From Pseudeuparius sepicola (taxonomy: Eukaryota > Arthropoda > Insecta > Coleoptera > Anthribidae): a DNA stretch of 64,000 nucleotides. A program made the position numbers and the translations under genes. The stretch covers positions 14,734,175 to 14,798,174 of the forward strand of contig OY987303.1 of assembly GCA_963920635.1 (NCBI GenBank), in the 5' to 3' direction. This document shows positions 1 to 12,958 of this stretch, piece after piece; position 1 is the stretch's first letter, and each line of letters begins with the position of its first letter. The notes beneath the pieces were generated by a model, which was not told the DNA's origin, made no database searches, and saw nothing but the letters and a program-made list of their open reading frames with translations.

Positions 1-130
1 GTGCAACTCAGCCGTTCGTGTGATTTTCACTCTTTAAATTAAAAAATAATAACTAAGACTACAATACATAAAATATTCCATGGTTGAAACCTTTTTTCCC
101 CGACTCTTTCTTAAGTAACAACATGCCAAT
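1..130. other. Intergenic, no feature seen
   Basis: AT-rich sequence before the first hAT element. The last eight bases (123-130, atgccaat) form the left target-site duplication of that element. Nothing else is recognised. Confidence 0.5.
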
Positions 131-1241
131 CAGTGGCGGCTCGTGAGTGGGGTGAGGCCATTTTAAAAATCAATGTGCCCAACTAAACCCTTGTGAAGTT
201 ATAGCAGCCGATTTTCTGGCAGCAAAAAAGGGTAATTATAATACCTCTTTAAAACCTTGTAAGCAGATTAAATTGTCGAAAATGCTCTTATTTTCGGAAG
301 CCTCTGCCTCATTGTGTCTTCTTAGTGCCAATTCGAAAGCCCCCACAGAAACGAACACAGTTAATTATTTGATTTAAAACGTATCGATTTTTATCAACCT
401 TCTTATGTTTAAGCAGTGTATCGCAATATGTTGAATTTAACTGCGTTTTTATATTTATTTTACTCAGCATACTAAAATTAAAAATGTTATTCATGTGTAC
501 CTTAGATTTTTCGGGTGTCTTCATTTTATCCCAAATGTGCACAACATCGTTGGTTCCCTTTTTTTGACCAAGTTTTTTCAGCGCCGAACAAAACACATAC
601 AACACAAAACAACTTGTTTGTTTCTTCACACCCACACAACCAATTATTTTTTAAGTAGACACTTTTGTTGAATATGCCTTTTGATTTTTCTCGATAGTTA
701 AATCGGGTAACGGCCTGCCCAACTCTTTAATTTGCAGTTTTTGCTCAAATTCCATTGACCAACATGAATTTCTTAATAAAAAAACTTACACTGTTAATTT
801 TGAAAACGTTATAAACAAAGTACTTAACTAGCGCAAATCTAGAATATACAACAAAACATATGATCGGAGCCTGGCCCCGGGAATCGCTGTTTTATGCGCA
901 TTTAACTCGATGTATACATTCCCATTTATTGTCGATCTCACTTCCACATTCGCCGGACCGCTTTCGGTCTCTCTCTACAATGCTGTCCAAATGGAAGGTG
1001 GCTCCGGTTATATTTAGCAGAGCTCCCAGCCGGCTCTTGCCTGCCGCCGCCGCGCCGGCGCCGTCGCGAGTTGGCGCGCTGCGTTGCCACTTTCGCCGTT
1101 GCCGGTTCGTACGGTAAGTAAATATCAGGAAGTTAGGTGTGCAAAATTGGTAATATGAATTTGTGTGAACTGGAGTCGATACCGGGGCCTGGTCGGTGGT
1201 AGGGCCATGGCACCCTAGCCCCACTGCACGAGCCGCCCCTG
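131..1241. mobile_element. Non-autonomous hAT element with 8-bp target duplication
   Basis: The left end begins CAGTGGCGGCTCGTG at 131. The right end, read on the other strand from 1241, begins CAGGGGCGGCTCGTG. The flanks are atgccaat (123-130) and atgccaag (1242-1249), an 8-bp target duplication with one mismatch. An 8-bp duplication plus CAGxGGCG ends is the signature of the hAT superfamily. The 1.1-kb interior has no transposase homology. The open frames at 309-635 and 892-1248 on the minus strand resemble no known protein and look like chance frames. The GC-rich block at 1020-1110 may be an old internal promoter. The superfamily call is strong and the family is unknown. Confidence 0.88.
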
Positions 1242-3400
1242 ATGCCAAGTAATAATATCTATGTAGTTGGAGGTATATAACATGACTTCAATACATACAG
1301 GAATTAGGAAATTTTCATGCATCACTATATGAGCGTAGGTGATAAATGCAATAATAAAATTGATATTTTACTCATTGCAACTGTGGAGCTGATTCAAAAC
1401 CTTATGGGCTATGACCTTGATTGGCCAATTTACCAAAACGACGATAATCGTGAGGCTAAATTAACATTTAGTTGTTCAGTTGTTGTTGGTAGATTGGCAA
1501 AATTAGGCTAACGCCTCGTCCGGAAACAGCAATGATTCGTCCTGAAAAACTTCATTTTAGGTACTTGTAACAAAAATAACTATTTTGTTTGGTAGAAAAC
1601 ATTCACAGATACACTTTTTCCACAAATTGGCTTGACTGACAAATTATTCTGAGCAATGCAAAATTTATTTGATAAGGCGTAGCGTCATTTCCGCTCCGAA
1701 TAAACAACATGCATTTTTCTTCAAAGGACAGAAATGCAAGAGTGTAATTGTCTGGTGTTAAGCTACGCCTATCTTAAGATGTCAACAAAGATTTGGAAAG
1801 CGTTGATTGGTGGAACTTTATAAACACTTCTACTCCTAATTTTTAGTACCTACTTATATTAGACATACACATAATCCCTTATTAGTGGCATCCCAAGAAG
1901 AAGGTGAGTTTGCAACATTATTATATGTATACAGAGCCATTGTTTGTAGTAAATTTTGAACATACATGTATAAGATATACAATCATTCTGTATATTATGT
2001 GTGTATAAAAGAAACAATATAATGTTTCTGTACCTTTTATAGTGTATAAAATTCCCGTTTACGATTTAATAGCTTGCGTCCAGAAACCGACTTTCTACCG
2101 CATTGTAACCGGTCAATTGGGCGTAGTAAATTACGAAACATAGCGATTTTATGGTTTGTTTCCACAACCCGAGAAAAATCACCATTATGTCCATTGTGTC
2201 CTGGTGCAATCCAGCTCGCAGGCTGACTGTCCCAATAAAACTTTATTGTACCAATTTTTTCACTGGAATGTAGGCTAACCGATGGCTTTATTTTTATTTA
2301 TGACAGATGGCTTTTATGACAGCTAGCTTTTGACAGAACCGCATGCGGTCTTCCGAGCATTATGCCACGGAAGACCGAGATCTATCCGAAATTGGGTCGT
2401 GTCCCGGTTTTCCAAAAGGTGCTTGGTAGCTGATTTCTACTAGAAATTTTATTTATGGCGGACTGACAACCATTCTGAGCGGCCGCATTGGTTTTCTCCT
2501 CGGGCACTGTAAATTTTCGGAAGTTAATCAATTCTCGGCAAGCATTTGGGCCGTTAGGCCATTTGTATTTTTACCCTAAATTAAAGAAATGTGTCGATTG
2601 TGGCGGCATATACATGTGGGTAATTTGAATCAGGTCCTTTCAGAGTTCGTGAGATTTTCATCTGTTCTGTATAAATATTACAGCTCCAAGTAATTTATGT
2701 ACAAAGTACCCGCATTTCGTGAGACCATTTCACACGATATTTTGGCTTGGCCTAGGCTCAATGACTTATGGTCAATTGACACGCCAGCAATATCTGGTAC
2801 AAATACAGTGTGTACTTTAATCATGGTTAATATAAAGTGTATACAAAGGCACTTACGTTCATTTTTTATAAAGAATGTGGAATCAGATTAAAAAGCATAT
2901 TGTTTATGCTTTTGTAAATTATAATTCAAAACAATATTCAGTCCATAGAATTATTAAGAAGCTACAATAATATACTACACCCACAAGGAAATTATTGGAA
3001 AAATTCCAATAAAGACATATTCAAAAAATATAATATTTAGTTAAACTAAGGTATAAATACCAAATAGTCCTACAATATAAGAATCTCGAGACGATTAGGT
3101 ATATCATTTTTTGTATTTTATTTGAAAAAAGTCCCTCCTAATTGGTTATTTATCTTTGGTTAATCGAATACAAATATTTTCCTTGGATGAGTCCCAAACA
3201 CATGTTGAGAGCCGTAAGTCTTTGCGGCTTATTTCTGACATTATTTTATTTTCACAGGAAGTAAGAATTTAGGAGATAATCCAAGATGATGTTTCATATA
3301 CAAAATACAGGCCTCCCTAAAAAAATACATACAAATAAATAAGTTACAACCGTGGCAAGAACAAAAAGGTTTTCAGCTGCTGTGACACCTCCGATGTAAA
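1242..3400. other. Gene-free AT-rich stretch
   Basis: No gene is recognised. Open frames of about 60 codons (1317-1511, 2697-2891) show no domain and fit chance in AT-rich DNA. One 10-bp perfect stem, cggtcttccg (2346-2355) with cggaagaccg (2368-2377), is separated by 12 bases. Confidence 0.5.
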
Positions 3401-3420
3401 GTGTTGGACTTAGTTTTGTT

Positions 3421-3657
3421 TCACATATTAAAATTTCTTTTCCTGACCAACAGCGAAACGACTGTCCAGTGTCGAGTGCTCGTTATTTTTGCAACTGTGT
3501 CCGGCAGTTTCGTGTGTCCGAGGGTCTTCCACTTCCAATTACGTACAGTTTCCAGTTCGCTAACGATTTCTCTTTGTTTGGAAAACTTCTTGCCAGAGGC
3601 CATTCGATCCAGGTGTCCTATTGCGCGTCTATAACTTAGTTTTGGTTGTGTGCCCAT
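3421..3657 (-). other. Unassigned 78-codon open frame
   Basis: This minus-strand frame lies in a locally more GC-balanced patch. The product is basic, with many Lys, Arg and Trp residues and no motif, signal peptide or membrane segment that I recognise. The opposite strand is also open across the same bases, so coding evidence is weak. It may be a worn piece of a mobile element, given the inverted repeat that begins just downstream at 3687. Confidence 0.15.
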
Positions 3658-3686
3658 CGAGTTGGTTTCATCTGTCCAGGTAAATA

Positions 3687-4198
3687 CAGTATTTCGGTAA
3701 TGAAAATAGGTTTTAAAAATCGCCGAGAACCATCGATTTTTTGGAAGGTGGGCCTTTTTTTTTAACTATATAATAGAAATTTATTCACTCTATGCTTAGT
3801 TTATGATACCTCATTCAAAGATAATTTTGTCAGGACCGTTTTGTTTTTTTAAACCTTCAATACAATAAAGCACTTGGTCCAGTAAACAACTTAATACCTT
3901 TAGTGTTGGTAACGAAAAATACACTTGCTGTAGATATTCATGATCTAAAAGGCACAAAATGGAAAAGATCGAATTGACAAACCTTTGGAAATGCTGGCTT
4001 CGAACATCTTATAAAATAGGGAAAGCATTTCAGAAAAAAATAATTTACCTACTGGCTGTTATTCTGTTAAAAACAACAAGCTATTGAGTAGTTTAGGACC
4101 AAGTATCTACTGAAACTAACCTTTAAAATTATGTACCGCAAGCATTATGCTAGTCCAATTTTTTATTTTTAAAATTTATTTTCATTACCGAAATATTA
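3687..4198. mobile_element. Small foldback (MITE-like) element
   Basis: The left arm starts at 3687 after a TA with CAGTATTTCGGTAATG. The same arm recurs inverted, ending near 4198 (CATTACCGAAATATT). Arms of roughly 40 bases are recognisable. The right tip has lost the expected ...CTG-TA end. A TA target with a CAGT tip suggests the Tc1/mariner superfamily. No coding capacity. Confidence 0.5.
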
Positions 4199-6070
4199 AG
4201 GGTGACTAGTTTTCAAATGAACACACTGTATGTGGAAAAGTCTTAAGATTTGTTTAAAGGCAAAAGTTTCTTGGATTTAAGTGTTTGCATGCGTTGGTCC
4301 TATAGCCCTTATTTTAATTTGTTACTTTTCTAATTGATTTTTTCCATTGTGTAGGGGTTTTTATTTTTATAGGGCGCCCATAAAAAAGCGGTTAACCAGC
4401 AGGGGATTCCGACTTTTTTTTATTTTTTCGACCACTATTACGAAACTGCCGATATATAGTTTTTATTGCTGTAGTAAATTAGGCACTTCAGTTTGAGTCG
4501 TAGCCTCGTAGAAGTTTTTTTGTTCTCAATCTAGCAATATCATTATTTGTATTATCTAAAGAGATAGGTAGTTCATATTGTAGATTTAGGATAGAGATAA
4601 TAATCGATAAACTTCTAGGAAATAATTTATAAAAAATCAATGCTGGTTCTCTAATTTTGTCTTCGATTTTAAAAATAAAAGAAGTAGTCCATATTCTTGA
4701 AGTGAGGACTCTCACATAGTTTAAGCTCCAAAACACATCGCTAATATCTAGGGGCTCCATCATTAGCAATAAGTATTTTAATAATAGTTCCCACGATACA
4801 CTTACCCACGGTATGTCACTAACGAATCCGAAAACAAGACAACTATGCGCATCTACGACAGTTGCGAATCACGAATTCGAAATAATGTGGCGGCTGCGGT
4901 TGTGTTTTACCATTTTTTATAGTTTACAGTTTAATGTGTCAAAAAAAAGTTCAAACAACTGACTGATCGTCAGTCCAGTCAAACAATGCTTTAAAATAGG
5001 CCAACAATGCCGGGATGTGCAGTCAGAGTATCTATGTCCAAATAATAATAGAAACAGTAAGGGAACGGAAATTAAATATTATAGATAAATAGGGGACTCA
5101 ACAGAGTTTATGCCTGGTTTATACAGCAAATAAAATATAATGTGCAATAAAAAATTAGCCTTGTTATGGTTAAAGGGAATCATTCTTTATTTGATCCCTA
5201 TTTCACTCACTATTTATTATGTTGTTTTGTTTGTTTTTATAACTATAAACTAAGCATTAGTTGTGCAAGTTGTGCTTGTGTCGAGGCTTGTGTGCATTAA
5301 TTGGTAAATAAGGCTTTAATTGACATAAACCGACATAAACATTGGAAGGAAAAAGTTATATTTTTGGTTCGGCTTTGAATTTTATTTATCAATATCTTTG
5401 CCTATAACAAGTCATCTGTAAAATACTTTTTTTCGATGGAGAGTTTGTGTCGATAGAAGCCAAAACTTAGTTTAGGATTACCTTACTTACAATAAATGTA
5501 TTATTTAGATACCTATATGATATTTTTTATTGTCTACCAATATATGGTCTTTTAAAAGAAAAATCCTGTTAATTAAACATAATATACATCAATTTTATTT
5601 GCATGCGTACGATTAGCTAAAACGGAAAGAAAAAAATTATTTGTAAAATTATAATTATCAAATTAAATGTGTTTTTTTATAAACAGAATATTCATTCATT
5701 TATCTAGTAATAAAATCTACATATTTTTAACAACATTTATTTAAAAGAAAACGTTTAAAACAAGCAAAAATCCACAAAAAAAAGTATCTATTGCTGTGTA
5801 AAGCATGTGGAGAAATTTAAATTCTGATTCGAAACTGACGTCACTAGGTGCGCAATGACATAGTAAGTGTATCGTGATAGTTCCTAACAAATGCGAAGCG
5901 AGTGCAAACGTAACTCCAAAATAGTGTAATAATTTTGAACAATGTGACACGAAACGTGCGTGGCATATAAGAAAAACGGGATCAGCCCGTGCACCTAAAC
6001 AAATATTTTTTCTTTTGATTTAATATTGCACGTGATTACAATACAATTCCATTTGTTATTGTCGGTATAT
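4199..6070. other. Gene-free AT-rich stretch
   Basis: No gene, RNA gene or clear repeat end is recognised. The minus-strand frame at 4488-4769 has no domain. Confidence 0.5.
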
Positions 6071-6480
6071 AGTTACCTATATTCTGTCTGGGGGATACCG
6101 TAAACCTTCTGCCGCACTTTTACGAGGCTATTCACGGGAACAATCGGCTCCGCCTTGGCTGGCATTTAAATATAAGGTCTCCCATACGCGTATTTTTACA
6201 CTCCGTATCCCGTCCACCGAAATATATTGATGCGGCGGGATGTAGCTGTTGGGTACACATGTCACGAAATCCTCCGGCTTATCCCGCGCCTATTAGCGTG
6301 AAGCTTCGCACCTGGGTGTCACCTACGCGGCCCAATTAACGGCGACGACGGCCGACGTAAATAGGGATCAGTCGTGACAAATATTTAACGCCCCACTCGG
6401 TGTTTTGTTGGGAAGTGTCGACAATTTTGATCCGCACGGTTATGGGCATCGATTACACCTCCATTCAGACGAAAATACTG
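6071..6480. promoter_or_regulatory. GC-richer island, candidate cis-regulatory element
   Basis: About 400 bases with clearly higher GC and abundant CpG inside AT-rich DNA. There are no long open frames, no terminal repeats and no TA or 8-bp duplications, so it does not look like a transposon. It contains TAAT-type homeodomain cores such as caattaac. A conserved enhancer of the neighbouring developmental gene is the simplest reading, but this is inferred from composition only. Confidence 0.35.
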
Positions 6481-7583
6481 GTGAAATTTAATATTAGGAA
6501 CATGTGGGAAGATTTTTGTCACTATGTAGTCGTCACGTGGTGAATAATTTTTTAATATTAGAAATTTAAATTTAAAGCGACAATAATTTTCAAAAATGAT
6601 ATTAAAACGTCGTGCCTATTTATAACTTGTGGATTTTTATTTAAAGTCGCCCACAAGCTAAATGAACGCACCTCAAAAAAATTCGAAAGGAGACCATAAG
6701 GGATAACCAAAAATATTTTAAAAAATACATTTTTTCGAATTTTTTTAATTCAGCAGAAAACATATTTTGTGAAAATTAAACATTAAAATAACAAATTTAA
6801 ATTGTTAGCTGGCAAGTTATTTTTATGTATAAATTTATATTGCTATGGTTATGTTGGATACAATAAAAATTCATTATATCAACCTAATGAATTTATGTTT
6901 TATTTTTTAGATTTAAAGTTAAAGAACATTTTGTAACAATTGAAACATTGTTCAAAATTTGAATTTAATATTGTTCGAAAAGTTCTTTTAATTTAATAGA
7001 AGAAGAAGAAGATACTTTAACCTTTAACAATAACATTTTCCTCAGAACTTTGATTTGCACTATAGACTAAAATACGTATTCACTTCAGTCCCTCATTTTA
7101 GGATCTAAATTGACACTTCGGTGCAAGATTTAATTACTATTTTTTTCTTTTTTTCTAACGGTTTGTTAATATCTTCTTAGGTGCCAAAAACATGTTTTTT
7201 ATTTGTATAATTTCATATAAATTGGTAATGTTTTTTTTTCACATAATTTCTATGAATTTGTAAGTTATAGTCCCTATGGTACAAAAAATAGCGTATACAA
7301 TGTGAAAAATCATGTAGGTACGCCTTTGGAATTTTGAAAACAATCATTAATTTTTAACAGCAGTAAAGTGCTGTTTTTGTAGATTTTACGACAAAATGTT
7401 ATTACGAATGAAATTAAAAAATCATCAAATGTATGTTTACCTAATTGTCTTAGAATCTTATTTACAGCTAGCTGGAAAAACTAGGGAAAAGGTTTACAAA
7501 ATATAAGAGTATTTTTAAAATACTGATAGATACTAATGATACTATTTTAAAAGTGATAGCTGCTAGAATTTAAATCATATATA
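6481..7583. other. AT-rich DNA with a foldback fragment near 7320-7420
   Basis: Mostly AT-rich with no gene. Around 7320-7420 a stretch including aaagtgctg...tacgacaaaatgttatta resembles the arm of the foldback family seen intact at 39254-40051, so it is probably a worn fragment of that family. Confidence 0.4.
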
Positions 7584-8356
7584 CAGTATGTCCACAGAAA
7601 AGTTGTTCATTTTATCGAAAAAAGTTTCTCTTTATTAAAAGATTTGCTTGTTCTTAGAGTAAGACTGGCATAGAAAAATTTAACATTTCTTGTTCAAAAA
7701 AAATGAAAAAACGTAAACTGGTTCAAGAGTAAACTTCCTTTATTTGTGAAGATACGGAAAAAAGCTGTTAGGAAAAGTTATTTGAAATTAAAAGATAGTT
7801 CATAGTGCCAATTTTTGAAAGAACCGGCCTACTTTGATATACATAATATAGAATCAATATTTTTAAATGAGATTAGAAGAAGGTTATCTGAATTACTTTG
7901 TCATTTAAATTTGAAATTAATGTGCCGAATATGGTGTTTGAATAAATAATATATTTAAAACTTGTGGGTTGTTAATTTGGAATAATTTAATTTGTATTAG
8001 CAGTGACGATAGAAAGAATTCTATAGTCACTGGTATTAGGCATAATTTTAATGATTATAAATAAATCAAAGTAGGCCAATTATTTCGAAAATTGGTATTA
8101 GAGACTAGCATGCCTTTTCCTTTTGAACAACTTTTCGTAGTAAGTTATTTCCACATCTTCACAAATAAGTACACTTTACTCTTGTACCATTTTATATGTT
8201 TTCAATTTTTTGAACACCCCGTACAAAAAATGTTAAAATTTTCAATCCCAATCTTACCTTAAGAACCAGCAAAAGGTTTTATCAAAAGTAACTTTTTCGA
8301 TAAAATCAAAAATAAGAAAGTTTTTCAATACCTTTTCTGTGGACGTATAGGTACTG
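7584..8356. mobile_element. Foldback (long inverted repeat) element
   Basis: It starts after TA with CAGTATGTCCACAGAAAAG and ends with CTTTTCTGTGGAC plus a few extra bases, then CTG-TA. Much of the roughly 770 bases is two mirror-image arms meeting near 7960. Shared sub-blocks include the kinase-like-spaced repeats around 'cttcacaaataagtacactttactctt' matching the left arm inverted. The TA duplication and CAGT tip fit a Tc1/mariner-type MITE. No coding capacity. Confidence 0.75.
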
Positions 8357-8990
8357 TATATTATAAAGTTAACAGTGAACTATGAAACAGGACGTTGGTG
8401 TATAGTGGGACTTTGGTGTATACTGAGACAAGTCTTTCCTTTGGTCTTGACATGGTAAGGAAACACTACATAGGACATTTGCTTAATTGAACTTTAATAT
8501 TTTGAAAATTAAAAATCAGTTTTTTCTCCTCTACTATTAAATCAATTTTGTGATATTAAATTTCAACTTGCCTATACAAATCGTAAAACAATATTATATA
8601 ATAGCAAAGAAACCGATATATTATATTTCTTTACTTCTGTTCCATTCTAGTAACCATTCAGTCAATCTGTTTCGTCAAAATAATGTGTAAAACTTGAATT
8701 GTTTGACCTCAAATGCGTAGAAAACAACATATAAATAACAATTGGAAGTCACCCCATTAGATCCTCTCTCAACCACCCGTTTTTTATAATAATTTAAAAA
8801 ATACCCTATATATACTAACAGTTATGTACAAATTTCGTTTTCTAAAAATTATTGTATCACGAAATGCTAAATACCTACAATCTTTCACCGTTTCGAGGCA
8901 AACCTGATATTTCTAATAGCTTTCAAATACCTATAGGTTTGACAAAAAAGAGCCAAATTTGTTCTGAAGGATTTGTCAGAAAATACTAAT
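8357..8990. other. Gene-free AT-rich stretch
   Basis: No gene or repeat end is recognised. Confidence 0.45.
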
Positions 8991-9375
8991 TGTCAAAATG
9001 AAATTAAAACAAAACCCAGCAGAAGCCTTTCCTGCTCCACTCCCTTTGTGCTTTGCGGGTAAAAACGACCGATTTTTCCGGTAAAAATAGCCGGCGGCAC
9101 TTTCCGGCCGTCGTTAAACACACGCCCCGCCGTTCTTTTGTTTTTTTGTTCTTTTTCCCATGGCCGCCTGCGACAGTGTTGCGAGCCCTTCGCGGGACGC
9201 CGTAATTGCTCCAATAAGTGGAAATCACGTCGGCCGGGAGCTGCGATATCGCTAAACATGTTTTATTTTGTTGCCCGGTGTGTTTTTGGAGACGCGCCGG
9301 GGAGGGAGCCGTATCGGGCGAAGGGATGGATGGCCCCAAACCAAATGGAAAAAAATCGACTTTATTCGTTGTTCG
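8991..9375. promoter_or_regulatory. GC-richer island, candidate cis-regulatory element
   Basis: A CpG-containing island in AT-rich surroundings. Both strands are open for 60-110 codons, which is expected from GC-rich sequence and is not evidence of a protein. There are no transposon ends. It contains tggccgcc- and taattg-type sites. Candidate enhancer, by composition only. Confidence 0.35.
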
Positions 9376-9612
9376 TCACGAAATTCATAGTTTACGTTGG
9401 AGTTTCTAGTTAAATTGTAACTAGATTGTTAAAAGATTAGCAACGCCATGTTAAGTTATTCGATGAGTTAAGCTTCCTAAAAAAGTGGCACTTCACGACG
9501 TTATGAACAACTACAACACAATAATTAAGGTAAGAAACATCCTAATTAATTAGGAGACCAAGTACGAAATGATAAAAAATATTAGGTAGGTATATATACA
9601 TTATTATACATG

Positions 9613-10175
9613 CAGTGCTATTCATAAAGTTTGCAACAAATGGGAAAAAATTATTAGATGTTGTTTTGGGTACACTATTGCGCCTAAAGAGAGTTGTGAC
9701 GTCATAGCCCATGCCTGTCAAATATGACATTTAAAATTAAAAATTGGGAAAAAACAGGTTTGTTTTGGAAATATCGGAAAATTGTGTTCGTATTGTATTA
9801 TTGTACCACTCCTGATATTCCTGGAATTGCAAAAATTGAAACCATAAAATTCAATATAAAACTTTATCTTCTCATTTTCTTTCACTGAATTCTAAAATAT
9901 GAATGTGTTTTGTGTAAAAATATTGCAACACTGGCCCAGGGAATGAACACATTTTCTTAATAACTTTTTCCGATATTTCCAAGAAAACTCCGATTTTTTC
10001 CACTTTTTAATTTTAAATGTCAAATTTGACAGGCGTGGGCTGTGACGTCACTACCGCCTGTAAGGTGCAATAGTGTACCCACAACATGCACCAACATAGC
10101 CCGAAATAAGATTTTCAAAAAAATCTAATAATAAAATTTTTTCTCATTTGGTGCAAACTTTATATATTAGCACTG
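9613..10175. mobile_element. Foldback element with CAGTGCTA ends
   Basis: The left tip CAGTGCTATTCATAAAG (9613) and the right tip ending TAGCACTG (10175) are mirror images. The arms include the shared block around gacaggc-tgggct-tgacgtca on one side and its inverse on the other. TA follows the right tip. The left flank is TG, so the duplication has worn. About 560 bases, no coding capacity, Tc1/mariner-type MITE by its ends. Confidence 0.72.
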
Positions 10176-11146
10176 TATATATTTTTTGTATTTATAAAGT
10201 GGTTTTGGCAAACTCAACTCACATACCTACCTACTTTGTTCTGTTTATCTGTTATTACGATAATCACAAAAAAATCAACTTAATAAATTTAATATTTTTG
10301 GTCGATGGCCAATTATGGCAACAATTTGAAATAAGTTCGATTTTTTTAAACCGTAGTAACTTTTTATCTCTCTTACATGAAAATTGTTTGTGTGAGAACA
10401 GAAATATTATATTACGTATATCCAGTGAACTGATATAGGTATCGTTGAAATATCGAATTTAATAAAATTTGGGCTCTTTTGGGATACATTTGATTATCTG
10501 AAAAAAAATCTTAGTGATGCGATATATTCAAATGGGACATTGAAGATTGCTATCTCAAAATATTTTTGACCATCAATGATATAGGTACCTACGTATGCAA
10601 ATCAAAAAGTGCTAGAGTATCCTTTAGAAAACCAGTGGAAACAATGCAGGAAAATAATAAATACATAAATAAAAATGGACGGAAAATGCTTCCAAACCAA
10701 GCTCAAATTTACAAAACTGCAAGTAGAACACAGAAACGTAAAATTTATTTGCCAAATCCTTCAGTAGGCTAAAAAACAGTACAGTACAAATGTGCTCAAA
10801 AAGCTGGACAGCTGAAACTGAAACTATAAGGCACTTTTTAATTGAAACAATAACACCGTAGGGTTATTGTGCATCCCTCAAATTTTGGTGAAAAATTATC
10901 GAATCGTTATTTTTTTCATGTGGTGCCAAAGTTTGAAAAAATCAAATTTGTTGTATGAATCTAGCTTGCTACCTACATGAAATTAAAAAAACAATTGACG
11001 CTTAGAGCATAAATTAATAATACCCAGCCACAGTTGCGAAAGGATTTTATTAATTAATTATTGACAAAAAAATGATATTTGTCATATTTATAGCGCATTT
11101 GACTGTTTTAAATAAAACTAAATGTACTTTTCAATAAACACACTTT
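10176..11146. other. Gene-free AT-rich stretch
   Basis: No domain is found in the small open frames at 10148-10438 and 10566-10772. No RNA gene or repeat end is recognised. Confidence 0.45.
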
Positions 11147-11459
11147 CTATAGTCAAGCAACTCTTACGCCTGGCGTAAACAACAGCACGTGCGTTGAGAT
11201 ATTCACCAGAGCCGCACTGAGGCGCGACCTTTATTTAATTTTAGTTTTACATAAAAATATTGCGGAAAAAAATTATTGGCTTAATTAAAATGGTAGAAAA
11301 CATCGATAAAATTATTTGTGGCAGTGTAAATACTCTTTTGCGATCGAGTACGTCCCTGTTGCCGGGCGCGCTGATATTTTATGGCCTTGTTTCGTGAAAA
11401 GTCATCGAACACGTGCATTTATTTACGCCAGGCGTAAGAATTGGGCTATTTTAGTATAG
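11147..11459. repeat. MITE with palindromic ends, copy 1
   Basis: This 0.3-kb element recurs at 63146-63511. Each end carries a 15-base palindrome, TTACGCCTGGCGTAA on the left and TTACGCCAGGCGTAA on the right, so each tip can form its own hairpin. Outside these, the ends continue as CTATAGT...CAAGCAA-type inverted repeats. The interior shares cacgtgcgttga, gacctttatttaattttag and gataaaattatttgtg with the second copy. Non-coding, superfamily not assigned. Confidence 0.75.
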
Positions 11460-11689
11460 TATTTTGTTTTCGACAACTTTCAAGGCCTCCTTGATTGGCA
11501 AAATTTGCCTAAAATTATTTTCAGACAAAGCAGGGCAGTATTCCAAAATATTAAATTCAAAGTTTCTTTTAACCAAACATACGTATACAGGATGATATTG
11601 CTTATTTTGTGCCCCACAAAAAAAAACGTAAGAAACGAAAACGTGGCAATTTGAGTTTTCCCCTCACTCGGCGGAAAAACAATTGAACT

Positions 11690-11837
11690 CCCATGCACGG
11701 AGGCAGGGACAATATTGTTTCGCCCCGAAAAATTCTATACGCAGACCGAACAGCCCGCCGCCGCCGCCGCCCGCCAACCACCAACAACGACGCACCCTCC
11801 CGCAAAAAACAAATAAACATCGGCCGGCCGCCTAGAT
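11690..11837. promoter_or_regulatory. Left part of a GC island split by a hAT insertion
   Basis: A GC-rich block with a cgccgccgccgcc run ends at the hAT insertion point. The 8 bases gcctagat (11830-11837) are the target duplication. The island resumes at 12959, so the hAT landed inside a pre-existing GC-rich element. Confidence 0.35.
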
Positions 11838-12958
11838 CACGGGCGTAGCCAGGATTTAGTTTTGGGGGGGGGGGGGTTTAGTTTGAGAAGTAAATAAAAC
11901 AAAAATATACTTGCATGAAATTTAATATCTATATATTCATCCGAAAAACTACGACATATTAATAAAGTTCTTAACTTTAAATGAAATGGATAAATTAATT
12001 TCGTTCCTCTGCGCTAAATCTAAAACCATTAAAGAAGAAATTTTCGGCTTTTTCTTTTAAATATATCCACTACTTCATCTGCATGAATTTCTGTTCCATA
12101 GTGAATGTTCATTAGAGCCAAACCATTAAGTCTGTTTTCACTTGTAGTGTTTCGTAAATAGTTTTTCAGTCTCCTTAGGCTCGAGAAAGACCTTTCTGGG
12201 GTAGCAGTGGATACAGGAATGGTAGCCAAGATTTGTAGTAATGTGTAAATATTAGGATAAAGGTTTTTATCGCACATATCTAGGCATTCCAAACTAGATT
12301 TCGGGGTAGGCAGTCTTCTTATCAGCATGCAAGGTAGCTGAAGCTTTGATAGCTAAATCCAAATTTGTTTCTTTATTAGAAACCCCTTGACCTTGACTAC
12401 ACCACTTTTTCCAGTAGTCCATACCTTTAAGTTTATCACCCTTCCTTTTTTTCCCCTCCATTTTTCGACAGTAATAATGATTCACGTATCTATCCTTAAC
12501 AAGGTCATCGAATAACAGCGCACTAAAATTACTCACTTACACGGTACACTCTTCACTATTCGTTCACCACTTTTCACTTTTATTCGCTTCGAGTTCGCAT
12601 GGAACAATACTGCCGTAAGCGCGGTCACACGCCGCGGCGCCGCTTATATAGCAGCCCAGTAGCCGTCCAGAAACTTCAACGAACTTCCACAAAGTTCCGC
12701 TCATTTCGACCGAGGGGCGTGGCGAATAATCGAGAAACAACGCAAAGTGTCCCTACAATACAAAATAGCTCGGCTGCAACTGCGTCTGCCTCTCGTCAAA
12801 AGATGGCGCTAGGCGCTACTATTACTACATAATATATTCAAACGTAATAATAATTTAACTCTTCACTCCTCGTATTTTTTCGGTATAATATTAGGTAATA
12901 TTTTGCTTATTTCGGGGGGGTTTGAACCCCCGAAACCCCCCCCTTGGCTACGCCCGTG
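11838..12958 (-). mobile_element. hAT element, copy 1, perfect 8-bp target duplication
   Basis: Terminal inverted repeats are CACGGGCGTAGCCA at 11838 and its inverse ending at 12958. The flanks gcctagat (11830-11837 and 12959-12966) are an exact 8-bp duplication. The element is 1,121 bases, too short for a full transposase, and carries only a broken 3' part of one on the minus strand. G-runs lie just inside both ends. It is nearly identical to the copy at 25250-26388, so the family moved recently and was probably mobilised by an intact relative elsewhere. Confidence 0.95.
12029..12536 (-). pseudogene. hAT transposase remnant with dimerisation domain
   Basis: Two overlapping minus-strand frames make up the coding remnant. 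The downstream frame (12328-12029) encodes the hAT C-terminal dimerisation region, recognisable from STATPERSFSSLRRLKNYLR followed by RLNGLALMNIH. That region is normally used for transposase dimerisation in the nucleus. The upstream frame (12536-12294) gives a short basic N-terminal piece beginning MSNFSALLFDDL. The two are in different frames, and the whole catalytic core (the RNase H-like DDE fold with its large insertion) is missing. The same frames with the same boundaries occur in the second copy, so the join was inherited from one internally deleted ancestor. The closest relatives are probably the ZMYM1-like hAT transposases of insects, which is an inference. Confidence 0.88.

Noticed and set aside
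892..1248. 118-codon minus frame inside the first hAT as a transposase
   Set aside because: No BED finger, catalytic or dimerisation motif. The frame is open because of the local GC-rich block.
2346..2377. 10-bp stem as a structural RNA
   Set aside because: An isolated stem with no flanking structure or transcription signal. Plausible by chance in 64 kb.
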